From CAYRXE01 sp964428205 (GTDB lineage Bacteria; Patescibacteriota; Gracilibacteria; Peribacterales; Peribacteraceae), in NCBI GenBank assembly GCA_964428205.1, contig CAYRXE010000005.1:1-35827 (forward strand): DNA of 35,827 nt, written 5' to 3'. The notes under the pieces are model-generated. The model searched no databases. It had not been told where the DNA came from and saw nothing but the letters and a program-made list of their open reading frames with translations. This document shows positions 24,113 to 31,537 of the stretch, in pieces. The position numbers were made by a program, and so were the translations under genes. Position 1 is the first letter of the stretch, and every line of letters begins with the position of its first letter.

Positions 24113-26788
24113 ATGACCAACCACTCTTCTCAGCAAGCGTTCCACACGATGGAACTCACGAAGGTTGCCGAACTCTTCGGCACCGATGTCGGCAGCGGCA
24201 TTTCTGCACACACTGCGGCAGAGAGACTGCAGACCGAAGGACCCAACGAGTTACAAGCTGCAGAGAGGGTGTCGCCATGGGCGCTGCTGTTCGCACAATT
24301 CAAAAATGTCCTGATCATCATCCTTCTCTTGGGAGCCGGACTCTCTGGGGTTCTGGGGCACACGGTGGAGGCGGTCGCCATTGCCATCATTGTGCTGTTT
24401 GCTGTGATTCTTGGTTTTATTCAAGAATTCAGGGCGGAGCGAGCTCTCGAAGCACTCAAGAAAATGGCATCTCCGTTTGCCACGGTCGTGCGCGGAGGAG
24501 AGGAATTGCAGATTCCTTCAGCCGAGGTCGTCCCGGGAGACTTGTTAGTACTACAGACAGGGAACAGGATTCCGGCTGACGCTCGTGTGGTGGAATCGAT
24601 CAATATGAAAGCCGACGAAGCGGCACTCACGGGAGAATCTATTCCCGTAGAAAAACATGAGGGAATTTTAGAAGGAGAGCAGCTGCCACTGGGTGACCGT
24701 AAGAACATGCTCTTTGCCGGTACGGCTGTCACCTACGGCCGTGGTATTGCGATTGCCACCGCAACGGGCATGAAGACGGAGTTTGGAAAAATCGCCGGCA
24801 TGCTCGCAACGGTCGAATCCAGCGAGACGCCACTCCAAAAAAACTTGGATGCGCTTGGCAAAACTCTTGCGAAGGGTGCATTCGCCATCGTGCTGCTCAT
24901 CAGCATCATCGGGTTCACACGTGGTGAGCCTTTGCTTGATCTCTTTATCTTCGCCATCGCTCTCGCGGTTGCTGTGGTGCCCGAAGCACTTCCAGCTGTG
25001 GTGACGATCTCCCTCGCGATTGGTGTGCAGCGCATGGTCAAACGTCATGCACTCGTGCGTAAACTCCCGGCCGTTGAAACACTCGGCTCCACGAGTGTCA
25101 TCTGTAGCGACAAAACAGGAACACTTACACGCGACGAGATGACCGCCCGCAAGTTGTACGTGGGAGGAAACGTTCTCACCGTGAGTGGATCCGGGTACAT
25201 CCCACATGGATCATTTGAAGATGATGGAAAGCCGGTGAGTCCGGATGCACTGCTCATCGATTTCCTGAGGGCCGGAACACTCGCTTCCGATACGCGTCTG
25301 CAAAAGACTGCCGAGGAATGGGACATCGTCGGTGACCCGACGGAGGGCGCCATCGTCGTTGCTGCGGCAAAGGCAGGATTGCAGAAAGACCTGTTGGATG
25401 AGGAATATCCGCGTTTTGCCGAGATTCCGTTTACGTCCGAAACCAAGCGCATGACGACCCTCCACAAGAGAGGGGATATCGGCATTGCGTTTGCGAAGGG
25501 TGCTCCCGAAATGCTCCTGCCTTCGTGCACGCACGAGAAAACGGCAGATGGAATGGTGCCGCTCACCAAAGAACGTCGCGAAGAAATTCTCGGCACCGCA
25601 CAAATGTTTGCCAGAGATGCACTGCGCGTGCTCGCGATTGCCGAGAAGCACGGTGCATCATTGGAAGATGCCGAAGAAGGTCTCACGCTCCTTGGCCTCG
25701 TGGGCATGATTGATCCCCCACGTGACGAAGCGAAGAGTGCCGTGCAAAAGTGTCAGCAGGCAGGCATCCGCGTGCTCATGATCACGGGAGATCACCCGGT
25801 GACGGCAGAAGCGATTGCTCGCGAGCTTGGTATTGTGAAAAAGGGGATTGTGGTCACGGGACCGGAGCTCGAAGCCATGAGTGACGAAACGCTCGCGAAT
25901 GATGTGGAAACGATTGAAGTCTTCGCACGTGTATCACCCGCACATAAACTCCGCGTAATCGCCGCATTGCAGTCTCGTGGACACGTGGTCGCTATGACAG
26001 GAGACGGCGTGAATGACGCTCCTGCACTCAAGAAAGCCGACATTGGTATTGCGATGGGCATCACCGGGACAGACGTGACCAAAGAAGCTGCCGCTATGAC
26101 GCTCACGGACGATAACTTCGCGAGCATCGTCGCTGCGGTCGAAGAAGGCCGCGCCATTTTTGGTAACGTGAAGAAGTACTTGATGTATCTCTTGAGCAGC
26201 AACACCGGAGAAATCTTGCTCATGACGGGTGCGACACTCCTTGGTCTCCCCGCACCACTCTCCGCCGTGCAGATCCTCTACGTGAACCTCGCAACAGATG
26301 GTCTGCCTGCCCTCGCACTCGCATTGGATCCACCGGAGAGCGACTTGATGGCACGCCCGCCACGCAAAGCGCAGAGAAGCATCTTCACCAAGCGCGTGAT
26401 CACGCTGCTGCTCGTGGGTGGTATTTGGTCCATGATCGTGAACCTCGGAGTATTCCTCTATGTGCTCTCGGTTGGTCACAGTGAAGAAGAAGCCATGACC
26501 ATGGCATTCGTCACACTCGTGTTCACGGAGTTCTTTAAGGCCTACAACTTCCGCAGCGATCACCTGAGTGTGTTCAAAGGCATGTTCCGCAACAAGTGGC
26601 TCAACCTGGCCGTGTTCTGGGAACTGTGTCTCCTCGTTGCCATCATCTACATTCCGTTCTTCCACGACGCCTTTAACACCTACTACCTGGCTGCCTGGGA
26701 GTGGGGAGTGGCATTGGTGCTTGGTCTTTCGGTCACGGTTGTGCTCGAGATTGCCAAATTCGTGCTCAGGAAGATGTCGGTTCAGTAG
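24113..26788 (+). CDS. P-type cation-transporting ATPase, Ca2+ (P2A) type
   Basis: The 891-residue protein has the full P2-type layout. An N-terminal cation ATPase domain is followed by TM1-2, the actuator domain with TGES (173-176) and TM3-4 with VVPEALPAVVT. The phosphorylation site is DKTGTLT with Asp333, and the nucleotide domain has KGAPE. The hinge TGDGVNDAPAL lies near 629, and TM5-10 follow. TM5 NTGEI and TM6 NLATDGLPALAL resemble SERCA/PMR1-type pumps, so Ca2+ (or Mn2+) export is the best guess. The usual PEGL of TM4 is PEAL. The start codon choice follows the short spacing to the upstream promoter; an ATG at 24149 is an alternative. Confidence 0.9.
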   Translation: MTNHSSQQAFHTMELTKVAELFGTDVGSGISAHTAAERLQTEGPNELQAAERVSPWALLFAQFKNVLIIILLLGAGLSGVLGHTVEAVAIAIIVLFAVILGFIQEFRAERALEALKKMASPFATVVRGGEELQIPSAEVVPGDLLVLQTGNRIPADARVVESINMKADEAALTGESIPVEKHEGILEGEQLPLGDRKNMLFAGTAVTYGRGIAIATATGMKTEFGKIAGMLATVESSETPLQKNLDALGKTLAKGAFAIVLLISIIGFTRGEPLLDLFIFAIALAVAVVPEALPAVVTISLAIGVQRMVKRHALVRKLPAVETLGSTSVICSDKTGTLTRDEMTARKLYVGGNVLTVSGSGYIPHGSFEDDGKPVSPDALLIDFLRAGTLASDTRLQKTAEEWDIVGDPTEGAIVVAAAKAGLQKDLLDEEYPRFAEIPFTSETKRMTTLHKRGDIGIAFAKGAPEMLLPSCTHEKTADGMVPLTKERREEILGTAQMFARDALRVLAIAEKHGASLEDAEEGLTLLGLVGMIDPPRDEAKSAVQKCQQAGIRVLMITGDHPVTAEAIARELGIVKKGIVVTGPELEAMSDETLANDVETIEVFARVSPAHKLRVIAALQSRGHVVAMTGDGVNDAPALKKADIGIAMGITGTDVTKEAAAMTLTDDNFASIVAAVEEGRAIFGNVKKYLMYLLSSNTGEILLMTGATLLGLPAPLSAVQILYVNLATDGLPALALALDPPESDLMARPPRKAQRSIFTKRVITLLLVGGIWSMIVNLGVFLYVLSVGHSEEEAMTMAFVTLVFTEFFKAYNFRSDHLSVFKGMFRNKWLNLAVFWELCLLVAIIYIPFFHDAFNTYYLAAWEWGVALVLGLSVTVVLEIAKFVLRKMSVQ

Positions 26789-26858
26789 ATCCAGAAGAGC
26801 AAACTCGCCTCTTAGACCCTTGACTTGCCAGCAAAAATTCCCATGTTGGTATGTCAGT

Positions 26859-26875
26859 CTAGGTATGTTGCCTAG
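26859..26875 (+). promoter_or_regulatory. Small hairpin in the leader of the 182-aa gene
   Basis: CTAGG-TATGTTG-CCTAG is a perfect inverted repeat, 33 bases before the ATG at 26909. It could be an operator or an mRNA stem; the sequence alone does not decide. Confidence 0.35.
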
Positions 26876-26895
26876 GCGAACCGCTCATTGATAGG

Positions 26896-26901
26896 AAAGG
26901 A
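26896..26901 (+). promoter_or_regulatory. Shine-Dalgarno sequence, exceptional in this window
   Basis: AAAGGA sits seven bases before the ATG at 26909. It is the only well-spaced, convincing Shine-Dalgarno site found here and it decides the start codon of the following gene. Confidence 0.6.
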
Positions 26902-26908
26902 TTGCCTC

Positions 26909-27457
26909 ATGGAACCCATTCGACCCCTTCTGCACGTGCGTTATTTCCGCAGTGTCGATGGAAGCATCGTCACTACCTACGTTCGCCTCAAGCGCGATCA
27001 GGTAGCAGCACTGGAACTCGCTCTCGACAAGAAGGAACATCCGAAAACTAACGGATGGTCGCCAGAGGGACTGCAGCGTCTCGGTCGCCTCGCGCGTCGT
27101 ATGGTCGCGGGTGACGAGATTCTCATGCCCAATGTCGTCTCGCTTCAGTACCTCCTGCGCGACGAGAGCAAGGTGCCTCAGGTCTTGGGGATCAGAATGT
27201 TTGAACCCGAAGATCGTGACGTGTCTCCAATCGTGTGGTTTCGAAAGCCATCGTGGAAGTCACTTGAGTTCTCCGAGTTTAAGCCGCTTGGCGAAGCTGA
27301 CTCGAAGGTGAAGTACATCCGCGACCAGTGGCGAACCCGTGTCGGCTCCAATGGAGTCGACCCGACGACTGTCTTCTGTATCCCAAAACCCGAACTAGGG
27401 AGTACGGGATACTACGTCGAGGTGTGTGGCACCTACGACCTCGTTGTAGCGGAGTAA
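26909..27457 (+). CDS. Hypothetical protein, 182 aa
   Basis: No family is recognised. The product is soluble-looking, with no signal or membrane segment and a mix of basic and acidic patches. It begins MEPIRPLLHVRYFRSVDGSI and ends with a beta-rich stretch (STGYYVEVCGTYDLVVAE). Its ribosome-binding site, 5' hairpin and strong terminator set it apart from neighbouring genes and hint at a different expression mode or origin. Confidence 0.65.
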   Translation: MEPIRPLLHVRYFRSVDGSIVTTYVRLKRDQVAALELALDKKEHPKTNGWSPEGLQRLGRLARRMVAGDEILMPNVVSLQYLLRDESKVPQVLGIRMFEPEDRDVSPIVWFRKPSWKSLEFSEFKPLGEADSKVKYIRDQWRTRVGSNGVDPTTVFCIPKPELGSTGYYVEVCGTYDLVVAE

Positions 27458-27481
27458 TCCGCTTTCCCCGTCAATGACACC

Positions 27482-27516
27482 AGACCTCCGCCGCTTGGCA
27501 GGAGGTCTTTTTTTTA
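27482..27516 (+). terminator. Intrinsic terminator
   Basis: AGACCTCC (27482-27489) pairs with GGAGGTCT (27501-27508), followed by an eight-base T run. Confidence 0.9.
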
Positions 27517-27565
27517 GCTAGAAGATAGGTAGAATCCTCAAGCTCCATTGAAAAACGGAGTTTGT

Positions 27566-27631
27566 GGCCCGGTAGCTCATCGCCTAGGTCTGCGCAGCAG
27601 ACCGTGATAGACAAGAGCGCTCGGTCCAGAA
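27566..27631 (+). pseudogene. Degenerate tRNA-Phe-like element with an expanded D-arm
   Basis: The first 17 bases (GGCCCGGTAGCTCATCG) plus the six upstream bases are identical to the start of the real tRNA-Phe 94 bases downstream. The D-stem GCTC (27575-27578) can still pair with GAGC (27615-27618). The D-loop, however, is about 36 bases long and holds a perfect hairpin, GGTCTGC-GCA-GCAGACC (27587-27603). AGAGCGCT and a GAAGA anticodon-like piece follow, then similarity ends with no T-arm or acceptor 3' strand. Confidence 0.5.
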
Positions 27632-27659
27632 GATCTTTATCCTCAGCGTATATATTTGT

Positions 27660-27734
27660 GGCCCGGTAGCTCATCGGTAGAGCGCTGCCCTGAAGAGGCA
27701 GGCGTAGCCAGTTCGACTCTGGCCTGGGCCACCA
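27660..27734 (+). tRNA. tRNA-Phe (GAA)
   Basis: The cloverleaf is complete: acceptor GGCCCGG/CTGGGCC, D-stem GCTC/GAGC, anticodon stem CTGCC/GGCAG with loop CTGAAGA (anticodon GAA), and T-stem GCCAG/CTGGC with TTCGACT. Discriminator A73 and encoded CCA follow. A TATATA box lies five bases upstream, so the primary transcript may start very near the mature 5' end. Confidence 0.95.
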
Positions 27735-27737
27735 CAT

Positions 27738-29015
27738 TTACTTCCTCTCAAACACCAACGTTACTTTACGTCTTGGCATGCTTTGGTCGGGCTTTTCGTT
27801 GGGAATAAAAAACGTAATACGCTGAGGAGTCGTATTTCTAAAACCCAACACCACACTGCGCTCTTCGTAAGAAGTGTCGTGTACCGAAATTTCCTGTTCT
27901 CCATTCTCGGCAAAAGAACATTGAATGCCCTCTCGCACCTCATCAGGACAATCGGGGGGTGCCTCTAAGGAAGCAATATGTTTCCAGCCATCTTCGACAG
28001 CACGGAGACCTTTGAATGCAAATGTGTATCCATTTGCTTTGATAGTCGTGTCTTTCGTCGGATCCTCAATCGTGAACTTCTGCGTGCCATACGCCTGCAC
28101 CTGAATGTCGTACTCGGCATAAAAGGGTTCGTCAGCAGACACGTACACGGGGAGCGTGACATGCTCTACATCTCCCGCTTCAACACGATGCATCTTGCCC
28201 TTTGTGTCTCGTTGTCGAACGGCAGAAATTCTGAAGGATTGTTTCGCGTACTTGGGCTCCATCATGAATCGGAAGTCTCCTATTTCGGTATCTAACTGTG
28301 CAGAAAAAGCGCCATCCGTTGCAATGACTCTTCCTTCCCGTTTGCGGATGTGCAGAGCAACTTCTATGGGGTTTGAGCTGTGGTACGAGAACTGCATACC
28401 ATTTTTGAGCTTGCTCTTGGCAATCACGTCCCACACCGTCCCATCTTCTGTTTCGATAATTTCGTCTCTGAGAGTATCGAGTCCGTAAAGATTCACTGCT
28501 CGATCCAGTTGTTTCGAGAGACAAGCGAGCCACTCGCTGACTTTCATTTGTCTTTTCGGGAACGTCACTTTTGTCCCTCCAAATTTTTGCGCAAGCTCAA
28601 ACTGTTCAAACTCCGACGACAGATGATCAAGTCTGTTGCGAACTTCGGGAGGGAATGTGCGCCTCTTCTCTTTGTATTGCGCAATCTCCTCTGGAAGTTT
28701 TCCCGTCTCCTTACAGATGCTCGCAACGCGTACGCGAAGTTCTTTTGTCGACATTTCCCGTACATCAAAAATAGGGGAGTCCATCCACTTGAGTAACTGC
28801 CAAACCTCAGCAGTAGGAAGTTGCTTGCGAACGTCCTGCTTGATGCGCTCTTTCTCTTCTGGACTGAGTTGCTGCTGCTGTGCGTGCGCAGGTGGCGCAT
28901 TCAATACCCCGCTTACCCCGAGCAGTGTAGAAGCAGAAACAACCCATGGAGCCATCCGCTGCATCAGGTTGGGACCTGTGAGAGGTGACGGTGCTCGGAG
29001 GCTTTCTACGGACAT
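27738..29015 (-). CDS. Secreted hypothetical protein, 425 aa
   Basis: From the ATG at 29015 the product has an N-terminal export signal ending in PPAHA before a Gln run. A charged helical region follows (residues ~50-150). The segment VTFPKRQMKVSEWLACLSKQLDRAVNLYG has the look of the STN/secretin N-terminal fold (a beta strand, then a helix ending in L..QL....). The C-terminal half is beta-rich with AEYDIQVQAYGTQKFTIED. The family assignment is tentative. Upstream of 29015 the frame stays open to 29171, but no convincing signal or start is there. A TCGACG-N17-GATACT promoter lies just upstream. The stop is four bases from the end of tRNA-Phe on the opposite strand. Confidence 0.65.
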   Translation of the reverse strand: MSVESLRAPSPLTGPNLMQRMAPWVVSASTLLGVSGVLNAPPAHAQQQQLSPEEKERIKQDVRKQLPTAEVWQLLKWMDSPIFDVREMSTKELRVRVASICKETGKLPEEIAQYKEKRRTFPPEVRNRLDHLSSEFEQFELAQKFGGTKVTFPKRQMKVSEWLACLSKQLDRAVNLYGLDTLRDEIIETEDGTVWDVIAKSKLKNGMQFSYHSSNPIEVALHIRKREGRVIATDGAFSAQLDTEIGDFRFMMEPKYAKQSFRISAVRQRDTKGKMHRVEAGDVEHVTLPVYVSADEPFYAEYDIQVQAYGTQKFTIEDPTKDTTIKANGYTFAFKGLRAVEDGWKHIASLEAPPDCPDEVREGIQCSFAENGEQEISVHDTSYEERSVVLGFRNTTPQRITFFIPNEKPDQSMPRRKVTLVFERK

Positions 29016-29164
29016 AAAGGTTCTCAGTATCTTCCTGCCGTATTGCCTCGTCGAGTGCTTCGACTTCAGCATATGTAAGCCAAAAGCATGAATCCCACAG
29101 ATTTCTTGCCCGTGACCCCCGAGGAGGGTAGCTTTAGGAATTGCTTCCTTCCCCACCCACCCGT

Positions 29165-29617
29165 ATGGCAACCAAGAAGAAGAAAAAGGTTAAGAGCAAG
29201 ACGAAGGCAAAGAAGAAGGTCTTAAAAAAGAAAAAGGTGGTGAAGAAAAAGAAAGTTTTGAAGAAGGCGAAGAAAACGAAGGCGAAGGGAAAGAAAAGTA
29301 AAAAGACCAAAGCAGCGAAGAAAGTTTCGAGCGCAAAGAAGGCGATGGTCCGGAAGATCGAAGCAAAGGTGAAAGAGAAGATCCTCGGTAAAGTGACGCA
29401 CTACTACGACAAAATTGGCGTTGCGATCGTGGATCTCGAATCTCCCATGAAGCTCGGCGACATGGTCAAACTTGCACGCGGCAGTGAGGAACTCGTGCAG
29501 GTGGTTTCGTCCATGCAGATCGATCATCTTCCTGTGCTCACCGCAAAGAAGGGAGACGTGATCGGTATAAAAGTCTCGCGTCCGGTTGCAGAAGGCTCCG
29601 TCGTGAAGCCGCTGTAA
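29165..29617 (+). CDS. EF-Tu domain 2-like protein with a lysine-rich N-terminal tail
   Basis: The 150-residue product has two parts. Residues 1-65 are mostly Lys, Ala, Val and Thr, with repeated KKK and KAKK blocks like histone H1 or AlaKP-type tails. Residues ~70-150 (KILGKVTHYYDKIGVAIVDL, then KLGDMVKL, SMQIDH, KKGDVIGIKVSRPV, GSVV) match the small beta-barrel of the translation elongation factor-like family, related to EF-Tu domain 2. Stand-alone members are about 90 residues and lack such a tail. Nucleic acid or ribosome binding is a reasonable inference. It ends one base before the end of the convergent obg gene. Confidence 0.75.
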   Translation: MATKKKKKVKSKTKAKKKVLKKKKVVKKKKVLKKAKKTKAKGKKSKKTKAAKKVSSAKKAMVRKIEAKVKEKILGKVTHYYDKIGVAIVDLESPMKLGDMVKLARGSEELVQVVSSMQIDHLPVLTAKKGDVIGIKVSRPVAEGSVVKPL

Positions 29618-29618
29618 T

Positions 29619-30968
29619 CTACATGTGCTGATCAATACGCGTGGTTCCGATGTACACCGGTGTGTCGTGCTCCTGCATATGCTTCTTGATGACTTTGAGG
29701 AGACCGATGCGATCGAGCACATCGAGGAAGCGCTTGAATGCTCCGGTGCTGTTCCAGTCGGTCATGTTGGTGAACTGTTCCAGACGCTTGCCGTTTACTT
29801 GGAGAGCGCCATTGCTGACGGTCTGTACTTTGTACGCACCCATTTTGAACGACGTCTCTTGTGGTTTGATGACGGGGAGCTTCTTTGACTCCTCAAGCTC
29901 TTCTGCGCGCTGATCCACTATGCGCTTTTCACGCTCTTCAAGAACAACAGGAAGAAGCTTATTCATCAGATCTTCCGTTCCTTTCTTTGTTGCTGCTGAA
30001 ATAGCCGCAAAAAGCGTAATCTTGGCTTTCTTGAGCGCTTTTTCGATAGGAGCGAGATCCTGAATGAGATCGGTCTTATTGAGGATCACGAGCTCACGCT
30101 TTTTTGCGAGAAGAGGTGAGTACGCCTCCAGTTCTTTGCGGATCGCCTTGTAATCGGCCACGAGAAGTTCTGGATCAAGCTCACTGTCGCTCACTGCCCC
30201 TGGAGGGAATGCGCGGGAGAGATCGAGCACGTGAAGCAACGCACCACAGCGTTCGATGTGACGAAGGAACTGAATACCGAGTCCCTTGCCTTCGCTCGCT
30301 CCTTCGATGAGTCCAGGAACGTCGCAGATCACGAAGCCACGATCACCTACGTGTACCACGCCGAGGTTCGGCACGAGCGTCGTAAACGGATAATCCGCAA
30401 TCTTAGGACGTGCAGCACTCACCACAGAGATGAGCGTGGACTTACCCACACTCGGATACCCGATGATGCCGATGTCGGCGACCAACTTGAGATCCAATTT
30501 GACGATGGCCTGTTCACCCGGTTCACCAAGCTCTGCAAAGTCGGGAGCCTGACGCGTGGAGGACTTAAAGTGCGCGTTGCCGTAGCCACCACGTCCGCCC
30601 TTCGCGATCATGATCTGATCGCCATGTGTTTCGAGATCGGTGAGGAATTCGAACTTGTCTGGGGTTGCGGGGTTCGCGATGCTCACCGTTGTTCCTGGTG
30701 GAACACGCAAGATCAGATCTTCTGCTGCGCGACCGTTCATCTGCTTACCCAATCCAAAGCCTCCTTTGTCTGCTTCGAATTTTTTGGTGCTCGCGTACAA
30801 ACTCAGGGTGTCGGTGTTTTCGTCTGCCAAGAGAATCACGGATCCACCGTCTCCACCGTCACCACCAAACGGACCGCCTTTGGCTTCGTATTTTTCGCGG
30901 CGGAACGCGACACAGCCACGGCCACCGGGACCGCCTTTGACGCTGATGATGGCTTCATCGAGGAACAT
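29619..30968 (-). CDS. obg: GTPase Obg/CgtA
   Basis: The 449-residue protein has the Gly-rich Obg fold (residues 1-160, with GGPGGRGCVAFRREK and GGDGGDGG) and the G domain with G1 GYPSVGKST (170-178), switch ADYPFTTL, G3 DVPGLIEGA (216-224), G4 NKTD (297-300) and G5 SAA. A C-terminal OCT domain (~375-449) follows. Obg acts in 50S ribosome assembly and stress control. It is not next to rplU and rpmA as in many bacteria. A CACAAT box lies six bases before the ATG, suggesting a leaderless mRNA. Confidence 0.96.
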   Translation of the reverse strand: MFLDEAIISVKGGPGGRGCVAFRREKYEAKGGPFGGDGGDGGSVILLADENTDTLSLYASTKKFEADKGGFGLGKQMNGRAAEDLILRVPPGTTVSIANPATPDKFEFLTDLETHGDQIMIAKGGRGGYGNAHFKSSTRQAPDFAELGEPGEQAIVKLDLKLVADIGIIGYPSVGKSTLISVVSAARPKIADYPFTTLVPNLGVVHVGDRGFVICDVPGLIEGASEGKGLGIQFLRHIERCGALLHVLDLSRAFPPGAVSDSELDPELLVADYKAIRKELEAYSPLLAKKRELVILNKTDLIQDLAPIEKALKKAKITLFAAISAATKKGTEDLMNKLLPVVLEEREKRIVDQRAEELEESKKLPVIKPQETSFKMGAYKVQTVSNGALQVNGKRLEQFTNMTDWNSTGAFKRFLDVLDRIGLLKVIKKHMQEHDTPVYIGTTRIDQHM

Positions 30969-30974
30969 ACGCCC

Positions 30975-30980
30975 ATTGTG
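30975..30980 (-). promoter_or_regulatory. -10 box six bases before the obg ATG
   Basis: CACAAT on the minus strand is followed by six bases and ATG. The -35 region is poor. Confidence 0.35.
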
Positions 30981-31054
30981 AAGGGTTTTTAGCTCTCTGG
31001 ATAGCGAAAAAGTGACATATTGCCAGAACTGTAAAATTCATGGATTATCCATTT

Positions 31055-31438
31055 ATGAGCGAGAGAAGAATTTTCGAAGATCGCCTAGAACAAGCGCTAG
31101 ATGCGCTGGACCATCTGCAGGCTGTCTCGGACCCCAGTGATCGCAAGGAAGTCCTTGGTATACGAAAGTGGCTGTGGGAAGTACTAGTATCGGATACCGA
31201 ACCCCGATCGTCGTCCGGACAAGCCGAAAATGCGACTGAACGAGTACATCATGGCGAAACTGCACTCGCTGAGCTGAAAGCCATCGAAGCGTTGCTAGAA
31301 ACAGATCACAACAAAAAGACCCTTTGGGATATGCGCGACTGGCTGCGGCAGATTCTGGGAAAGGGGACAGCACACATGGATGGTGTGCTGGAAATAGATC
31401 CGGCAATTGAAGACGAGACGATGACAGTTTTTCGCTGA
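31055..31438 (+). CDS. Hypothetical protein with two internal repeats, 127 aa
   Basis: No family is recognised. Two segments resemble each other: residues ~12-45 (ALDALDHL then RKEVLGIRKWLWEVL) and ~70-102 (ALAELKAIEALL then KKTLWDMRDWLRQIL). Both have the pattern helix, polar turn, (K)xVLxxRxWLxxxL, so the protein looks like two copies of a helical hairpin. It is likely cytoplasmic. A TAAAAT box at 31032-31037 makes the ATG at 31055 a better start than the one at 31040. Confidence 0.6.
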   Translation: MSERRIFEDRLEQALDALDHLQAVSDPSDRKEVLGIRKWLWEVLVSDTEPRSSSGQAENATERVHHGETALAELKAIEALLETDHNKKTLWDMRDWLRQILGKGTAHMDGVLEIDPAIEDETMTVFR

Positions 31439-31444
31439 AGGTTC

Positions 31445-31473
31445 TTGACCCATCCTCTTTAGCACTCTAGAAT
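31445..31473 (+). promoter_or_regulatory. dnaK promoter
   Basis: TTGACC (31445-31450), a 17-base spacer and TAGAAT (31468-31473). The -10 box lies exactly in the spacer of the CIRCE repeat, so HrcA binding would block RNA polymerase. Confidence 0.8.
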
Positions 31474-31485
31474 CCCGAGTGCTAA
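31459..31485. promoter_or_regulatory. CIRCE operator (HrcA binding site)
   Basis: TTAGCACTC-N9-GAGTGCTAA is a perfect match to the CIRCE element, the operator of the heat-shock repressor HrcA. It implies an hrcA gene elsewhere in the genome. Confidence 0.95.
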
Positions 31486-31537
31486 TTCGGCTTCGTCTGT
31501 TAGACTTCGCCGCAAGTAAACATTTCCTCTTCTCGCT

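Noticed and set aside
27561..27676. Attachment site of an integrated element at tRNA-Phe
   Set aside because: Integration at tRNA genes normally duplicates the 3' part; here the 5' part is repeated, only 94 bases apart, with no integrase or mobile genes.
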